Assembly: GCA_946626605.1 (NCBI GenBank)
Contig: CAMOUL010000009.1
Span: 1 to 64,000, forward strand
DNA from: an uncultured Bacteroidales bacterium
GTDB taxonomy: Bacteria > Bacteroidota > Bacteroidia > Bacteroidales > Paludibacteraceae
DNA length: 64,000 nt
Direction: 5' to 3'
The position numbers were made by a program, and so were the translations under genes. The first letter of the stretch is position 1, and each line of letters starts with the position of its first letter. The notes beneath the pieces are model-generated. The model saw only the letters and a program-made list of their open reading frames with translations, made no database searches and had not been told where the DNA came from. Below, in pieces: positions 10,001 through 19,000 of the stretch.

Positions 10001-13000
10001 GGCTGGTTAACGGTCAGGATGAGGGTATGGATGCTGTCGCAACCATTCGGTGCCTGTACGGTATCACGGTAGATGCCGGAAGCCGTGAGGTATTCACCCT
10101 TATAGAGGTAACTGCCGCCCTGACAGATCGCTACGCGGGTCGTGTCGAATGTCTGCTCGTTGACGCGGAGCTCTAATCCGAAGAACCGTTTCTCGCCGTT
10201 GATGGTGGTATCGTTGCGGTAGGTACCGGCAGCGTAGTATGCCTCCTCGTTATTGCTCCAGCGGTTGTTCCAGATGAACGGCAGGTCGTTCTTACAGATC
10301 GTGACGATGGTATCCACTAACGGATGAACTACCAACTCGAGCACCGTAGTGCTGTCGCAGCCTTCCGGCGTATGTGCGTAGTGGTAGTACGTACCGGTAG
10401 CCGAGTAGGTCTGTCCGAAGAAGTCTACCGTCTGACCTTGCAGTACATCCTCACGGATCGTATTATAATACGGAGCGTTGACGGAGAGGACGAGCGTCTC
10501 GATGCTGTCGCATCCATTCGATGCTCTCAGCGTATCGCGGTAGATACCCGGTTCGGTAAGATCCATATTCATGAATCGATAGCTGCTACCTTGACATATT
10601 GCTACACGTGTGGTATCCAGTACCGGATCGTTAACTACGAGTTGGAGACCGTAGTACATCTTCTCGCCCTGATAGTAGGTGGTATCGTTGCGATAGATAC
10701 CGGCCGTGTAGAGCGGAGTGACGGAACCATCCCACTTGTTGATCCACATGTACGGCAACTCAGGTGAGCAGACAGTGACAACCGTATCAACCATCCGGTG
10801 CACAATGAGTTGCAGGATCGAGGTGCTGTCGCAACCCTCCGGCGTGGTGCCGAAGTGAGTGTACGTGCCGGTGGTCGAATAGTCGGTGCCGAAGAACGAT
10901 ACCGTCTGACCCTCGATGATATGCTGTACTTGGTAGTTGTAATAGGGTTGATTAACTGTCAGGACGAGGTTGATCACGCTATCGCAACCGTTAGCAGCCC
11001 GTACGGTATCGCGGTAGATACCGGTGGTGGTGAGGGCTTCGCCCTTGAACTGATAAGACTCACCGTCGCAGATCGATACGCGGATCGTGTCTTGTACCGG
11101 CTGGTTCACTATGAGTTGCAAGGTGTAGAAAGTACGCTTACCGTTGACGTAGGTGGTGTCATCTCGATAGGTGCCTGCTGTGTAGAGAGGCTTCTGCTCG
11201 CCGCTCCACTTATTCACCCACATATAAGGCAGTTCGCTCGTACAGAGTGTGACGATGGTGTCCACTTGCGGATGTACGGTGAGGAAGAGTTCCGTGATGG
11301 AGTCGCAACCCTCCGGCGTCACTGCCGAGTGACGATAGGTTCCCGAAGTGGTGTACGGCTGACCGTAGAACAAATAACTCTCACCTTCGTAGATATCTAC
11401 CGGAACGTGGATGTAAACCGGTTTATTCACCGTGAGCAGCAGGGTCACGATGCTGTCGCAACCAAGATTGGAGCGGAGAGTGTCGGTGTAGGTGCCGCCT
11501 TTGGTGTAGCGAACTCCGTTGAAGGAGTACTCCGATCCCTCGCACATAGAGTGACGAACGGTATCGGTTATAACCGGTATCACGCGCACGTAGCGCACGT
11601 ATATACTATCATATAAGTCTTTAGTTTGTAAATACTTATAGTAAGTACCGGTGGTATAGATGTCGTTCTTGAATACCTCGCTGCTATCAGCGTTGTACCA
11701 GGTATACGGCGTCTCGTTATAGCAGATTGTTACCGTATCGTGGAACTCGTAGGTCGGATGGATGACGAGCGTCAAGCTGTCGATGCTGTCGCAACCATAC
11801 TGAGTCGGGAAGCGGTATCCGTAACGACCGTCGGCATAAAGACTATCGGTATCGATCAGCGTACCGCTCTGGTAATGCTTCCATACGTACGGGGTATCGA
11901 CATCGGCGATGTGAACCGTGGTATCCTTGAAGTAACGCGGGTAGATATTGAGTCGCAGCACGATGATACTGTCGCAACCGTGGATGGTAGCGAGGGTATC
12001 GTTATACAGACCTGCGTTATAGATGTAACGCGGTTGGTTCGCCTTGGTCAGACCCCAACGCATCGAGTCACCTTCGCAGATGAACGCAGTGATAGTATCG
12101 TACACTTGTTTCCAGACGTTGATATGAACAGTATGGATGCTATCGTAGCCTTCGATGGTCTGTTCGCCGTAGATATAGTCACCGGTGGCAGTGATGTTAT
12201 CCAAACCGCGCCAGGTGAATGGTACTTCGTTCGCGCAGATATTAATCGTATCATCGGCGATTTGATAGGTCTGATGGATGAAAAGATGCAGACTATCGAT
12301 ACTATCGCAGCCATACTGGGAATGGAAGTTATAGCCATAATGTCCCGTTATATAGAGCGAGTCGGTATCGATCAAGGTGCCGCTCTGGTAATGTTTCCAT
12401 ACATACGGCGTATCGACATCAGCGATGTGAACCGTGGTATCTTTCATATACCGCGGGAAGACATTGAGACGCAGTGTAATGATACTGTCGCATCCGTGGA
12501 TAGAGGTGAGGGTATCATTATAAAGGCCGCTGGTGTAGAGGAAGCGAGGCTTGTTTGCCTTCGTTAAGCCGAAGCGCATCGAGTCTCCTTCGCAGATCCA
12601 TGCCTGAATCGTATCATGCTCTATCGGCATCACGCGTACGTAACGCACGTGCGTGCTGTCCGCCATACCGTCCGCAGTACGGAAGTTCTGGATGTATTCG
12701 CCGGTTGTGTAGATATCTTTCTTGTTACCCCATTCATACGGCGTCTCATCTGCGCATATCTGAACCGTATCACGGAAGAGATACTGCTGATGGATGAAGA
12801 GATGTAAGGTATCGATGCTGTCGCAACCGTACTGGCTCTCGAAGCGATGGATATATGTGCCATCTGCATAGAGCGTATCGGAAGGCAGTACCAGACCACC
12901 GGTACCTATGTGCGTCCAGATATACGGAGTATCTGCAATCGAGATATGCTTGGTCACTTCGTTCGCATAGATGTCTCGTACATTCACACGCAGTTCGATG

Positions 13001-16000
13001 ATGCTGTCGCAACCGTTCGTCGTACGAACCAGCGTATCCTGATAGATACCGGACTTGCTGATGAAGCGTTGCGTATGAGCACGTGTCAAACCGAACTGGA
13101 TGGATTCGCCGAAGCAGATATTGGTATCGATGTACTGGATGGTCTTTTGCTTGAAGACAACATACAGATCATAGATACTATCCAAGTAAACGCGTGTCGG
13201 CAGCGTGTCATATACATGGAAGTGCGCACTGTCTTGGTTCGGAGTGTTGAACCGGCTCTCGAAGTTCGTCGGCCATGGGAAGGTGACGGTGGTATTCGAG
13301 AACTCGCAAATTTCCAGTGTATCACGGAAGACGTTCGTCTGGTGAACCTTGAAGTCGAGAACGATCGTACTGTCGCATCCGTATTTGTTCCACATCGTGA
13401 TGGAGTAGATACCGGTAGAGCGGAGTGTATCGACTTGTGTGGTATCTGTTCCGTCGAGTTTCTTCCACGTGTTGGTCCAGTAGTACGGGATATCGCGATC
13501 GGTGATCGTCAGGGACTTATGGGTCGTCTTGATGCTATCACGTGTCTCAAGGTACAACTCGATGATGCTATCGCAACCGTTGAGGGCCGGGATGGTATCG
13601 TAGTAAACGCCCTTCAAGGTAAGCAGACGCGAGGTCTGGGTGTTATCGTGATGGTGCGCATCGAAGCGATACTCGGTGCCTTCGCAGATAGTGTCGTAAA
13701 TCTGGGTGAAGTACTTCTGATGGTAATCCACATACAGATCATAGATGCTATCGAAGCGATAGAGCAGAGTAGGCAGGGTGTCGATCAGGTGATAAGCCGT
13801 GTCGTGACTCGGCAGTTTGAACTCCGTCTCATGACCATCTGCCCAGATATAGAGCGTGTCTTTGTTCTTGAACTCACAGACACTCAGGGTGTCGCGGAAA
13901 TGATAGGTGGAGTCAACAAACAGGTGCAGGGTCATTACGTACTTACAGTACTGACCGCGTGAGTCGATAACCGGTAAGTCTAATCCGTTCGCCCCCTGAA
14001 TAGCGGTAGGTCCTACTCCTGGTACACCATCATATGAGATCGAGTCGTACAAGCCCGTAGCGTAGCGCCATTCGTTATTCCAGAATAAGGAGTCGCCCAT
14101 TGCGATATGCACGATGGTATCTTCATGAATGGTATCCAGCATGAAGACAGTCCATTCGATGATACTGTCGCAGAGGAAGTTCTTGTCATAATGCATCGTG
14201 CCGTGAGTCTCATCCACGAAGGGCGAATAGGTCTTCACGGTGTCGCGGTAAACACCCTCGGTATAAACCCAATCCTCTTTATACGGCCAGAAGAGCTGAA
14301 CGGAGTCGCCCTGACAGAGATAGAAGGTATCCTTTGCAGGAACATCCTGTTTCGGACGAACGATGATATGATGGTAATAACTGCTGTCACAGTTCCATAC
14401 AATCGTATCTTTCGTATAGGAAACACCTTTCCACTTGCCTTCCCATTTTCCATGGAACGTGCCGCCATTGTACTCGTCAAACTTAGGATTAACCAGATTT
14501 CCAAGCACAACCGGGTTCACCGCGATTTCCTCTTCGCAGATGAAGGTCGAGTCATTCTTTGTAATTTCCGGAATAATGCGCAGATCAACGGTAATGATGG
14601 AGTCACAACCGCAGGACGTAGTGTCGAACGTGTGTCTCCAGGTGCCTTCTTCCCATAGGGTGTCCGGATTAACGCGACCGAAGATATACGGCAGATATTG
14701 CTCGCAAATTGTATCTTTGAAGTGGTAGTCATAAATCGTATCAATCTTCACATTAACATAGAAGATCGAGTCGCAAGGTGCATTCGGGTCAGCCGGTGAA
14801 ACCTCTTTACGATAGATAAAGGCTGTATCGTTATGGAAGATTTCATTGGGTTGACCGTACCACCAAGCTCCTTTATTCTGACAACCGTGAACATATATTG
14901 TGGTGTCATACGGATGAACAATAGTGAGGTGCAAGCTGTAGTACTCTTCAAGCATACCGGTAGTCTCATTTTCAACCGTACTGGTATAGATACCCGAGGT
15001 ATAGAGAGTGTCGTTCGGGATGTCCGGACGTTGGTGAACCCATACATACGGATATTTCTTATCGGCAGGCGTATCTTCCATCGTATCCGTTCTACAGATC
15101 GTCTTCTCGATACGCATCTCCTCAACTACATGGAGGATACTGATGCTATCGCAACCGTTAGCCGTCTTGGTGGTATCGCTGTAGTCGCCGCCACGTTCGA
15201 TGGTGTAATCGCCCCAAACGATGGTCTCGCCTTGGTACAATACACGGGTCTCCGTGTGCTGCTTGAGCGACGAAACAAATACCTCTAAGTAAATGATGCT
15301 GTCGCACGAGCCGTTCGGGTCGCTTTGATTGATGGTGTCGCGGTAAACGGTATCCATCGTTGCGGTCGTGTTACCGTATACCTTACCACGTATCAACTCC
15401 GGTGTACCGCTACATACCCAGTGGTATTCCGTAGCCTTCGGAGCAGCATCGACGGTGAGGTTCAAGCGATAGATACTATCGGTATTGTTGACGGAGTTAT
15501 AGCGGTATTCGATCATCTTGGTCGTACCTACTTCGCCATACAAATCGTCATTCTGATGATCCGCAGGACCGCTTTGCCACTTAAACGGCAGTTTGGTTTC
15601 GCAGACGGTGGTATCCAGTTGGAAGAGATAAGTCGGATATACGATGAGAACGAGTTCCTCTTGGTTGTAACATCCGCCTTGGGTCTTCTCCGTATGGTAA
15701 TACGTGCCGGCATTGGTCAGCACAGTGTCGCGTGTCACACCGCCTAATGTGTAGTTCCAAGTGTAAGGCAGTTGCTTATCGGAGATCTTCACCGTGTCGC
15801 TTTGGTTCAATACCATGTTGAAATGCATGAATACTTTCTCGATGCTATCGCAACCCTGCGAGGTGGAGAAGACGGATACCAGTGCCGTATCTTGGGTGAA
15901 CAACTTACCGTTGTACTGGATGGCGCCCTCGTTACAGTTATATAAGTGACGAATGATCGTATCTCTGTAACTCGGCCAAACGATAAGGTTAAGAGTGAAG

Positions 16001-19000
16001 ATAGAGTCTACTTTCTCTTTACCAGCCGACCAAACGGTATCCACATACTGACCCGGTCTCCAGAGGTCTTTGCCACGCCAGAGTACGGAGTCGCCGCTAC
16101 AGATAGACCACTCTTCGGAGTATTGGTTCGTCTGCGGGGTAGCCGGGATAATCGTTACACGCAATTCGTAGATACTATCGCAACCAAACTCGGTTACATA
16201 CGGATCGGTATAAACACCGTCGGTGTAGATATCGTATTTGTCGCGCCATTTATATACCGTTCCTTGCGGAAGATCCTTCGTCTCATAGAAGTGGTAGGAC
16301 TGTGCCTTGTCTAAGTTGATGAGGATGATGCTGTCGCATCCGTTCGCTGCCGTAAGGGTATCGTAAACCTGTGCTGAGTTGGTATAGCGGATGCCCTTGT
16401 ATTCGGTCTCGCCGCAGAACCGGATCGTGCGATAGGTGCGTTGGATCGGAGTAACGGTCAGGTGCAAGGTGTAGATACTATCTTTGCCGTTGCGGGTCTT
16501 GTATTCCGCCGTGTAGTCGTGTGTCTCTCCGATAAATTGGCGGCTGAGGTTTTCCTTGCCGTGCCAACTGAAGTCAGCGCCTTCACAGATCGTCAGACTC
16601 TCTTCGAAATGGTACTCATCCATGTCTTGCGATAAGATCAAGCGCCATAGTTCGCTACAGCCTGTTACTGCGTTCGGGAACTCAAACTCATACGTACCCG
16701 GTTCGGTGTATTCCTCGGTCTGGGTTTGACCCGCAGGGCCGAACGTCCAGGTGTATTTATCTTGACCAAGCGCCGCTCTGGTCTCGTAGACTTGCTGCGG
16801 GTGCTTGTTGATGTGTACGTAGATTAATGTGTCGCAACTCAGGTAAGTCGTGAACGTGCCGCCTTGACTGAAGGTCTGGCCGTTGAAGATCACTTGCTCA
16901 TCGTCGCAGATCGTGAAGGTCGTGTCGATACGAGTGATCTCGCGAACCGTCAGGTGCAGACGATAGAAATTATACGATCCATCCGTCTTTTTCTCCGCAC
17001 GTTGGTAGTCACCCGTCTGGCTGGCACTAATACCATGCCATACGAACGGAATCTCATTCGGACAAATCGTCAGCGTCGTGTCAACGGTATCGACATGGTT
17101 GATAGTTAACTCTAATACCGATACACTGTCGCAACCGAAGCGGTTCGTGCCGTATTGGAAGTATGTACCGGTCTCGCTGTATATCTGGCCGCCCCACGAG
17201 AAGGTCTCGCCGGCATTCATATGGTGAACTAAGATGTTCGTATCCGCGTTCACTACGTTCAGCGAGAGGTGAACCAACGAGTCGCACGTACCGCTCTGGA
17301 AGGTGTAGTCATATACGCCGGCTTCCGTCAACGTGCGGTCGCCAAACGTGTAACTGCCGCCCTTACAGATGGTCTTCGTGACGAATGTTTCAGGGATATA
17401 ACGAACGGTAAGGTTCAAAATATGCTCTACGCTGTCATTGCCCAGACCGTCCTTCACCGTTACTACGTATCGGCCGGACTCCGTATAGGTCGAACCGTTC
17501 CATTTCCAGATATAAGTGTCGCCGTCGCAGATCGTGACGGTCTCCTCGGTACGGGTTACTTCCAACTCGGCTACTACGGCGATGATACTGTCGCAATGAC
17601 CGTCAGCAGTCGTGTAATGGAACTCATGAGTCTCACCCTCTGAGAAGGTGTAACCGCGGTACTCTGCCGGGAACGAATGGAACGTGATACGCTCACGGAT
17701 ATAATAGGTCGGATGAACCGTCAGATTCAATACATACAGCGAATCCACGATGTTCGTGCTACCTACATACAGGGTATCCACATAGGTTCCGGTGTTGAAG
17801 TAGTTCTTATTGCGCCAAGTGAGGGTGTCGCCTTCGCAGATATCCTCATTCCATGTGCGCATCTTCATGTGCGGCGCATCTTCCTTCATACCTACGCCGA
17901 GGGTGTAGATACTATCGCAACCCGTCGAAGAAGTGTACGAATCGGTATAGAGACCGGTGTTGGTGATCAGTTGACCACGCCAGTTAAGCGTCTCACCTGG
18001 GATAATAGTTGCCGTGTCATGACGATGGAAACTACTACCTTTCTGCAACATGTAGGTGACTACCGAGTCGCAACCCGTGCTCGAAGCCAAACGCTCAATG
18101 ACGGTGGTCGAACTGGTATAAGTCTGACCATTCAGCGTATAAGATTCGCAGAACGGAATGATCTTCGTGGTGCGCTTGAGCGGCTCTACCTTCAGACGCA
18201 ACTCGTATATACTGTCTTTGCCTGTGCGGGTCTGGTATTTAACAAAGTAATTGCTGATAACGCCGATGCCTTGGTGGCTGAGGTTATCCATACCGTGCCA
18301 ACTGAAGTCATCTCCCTCGCAAATCGTCGTGTCTTGGATGAAATGATACTCCGTCTCGTCCTTCGAGAGGATCAAGCGCCAGAGTTCGCTACATCCGGTC
18401 GTTGCATTCGGACTCTCGTACTCGTAGGTGCCCGGCTCGTTAAAGGTCTGGGTTTGCTCAGTACCGTTGTCCCAGTACGTCCAGGTGTAACCGTGGTCGC
18501 CGCCTAAGCTGGCTGTTGTCTCATATACCTGTTGCGGACGCTTGACGATGTTGATCTCCACTAAGGTGTCGCAACTGAGGTAATCGTAGAACTTACCGCC
18601 TTGGTTGTAGGTCTTGCCGTTGAAACTTACACTCTCATCGCCGCAAATCGTGAAGGTCGTGTCGATATTTACAATCTCGCGAACCGTCAGGTGCAGGCTG
18701 TAATAGGTATACTCACCGGTCGTGCTCTGCTCGATATTGGTGTAGTCATTCGTCTGGTAAGCACGGATACCATGCCAGAAGAACGGAATCTCATTCGGAC
18801 AGATAACAGCGGTTGTATCCACCGTATCTACGTGATTTACAGTGAGTTCCAAGATATTGATACTGTCGCAACCGAAGCGGTTGGTGCGATAGTCATAGTA
18901 TACGCCGGTCTCCGTATAACGCGTGCCGTTCCAGTCATAATACTGACCGTCATCCATGTGGTGGATGAAGCGGTTGGTGTCCGGTTTTAGAACGTTCAAC

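Noticed and set aside
7790..10470. CRISPR or diversity-generating retroelement target
   Set aside because: Repeats are 471 bp, in frame and coding; no reverse transcriptase or template repeat is present.
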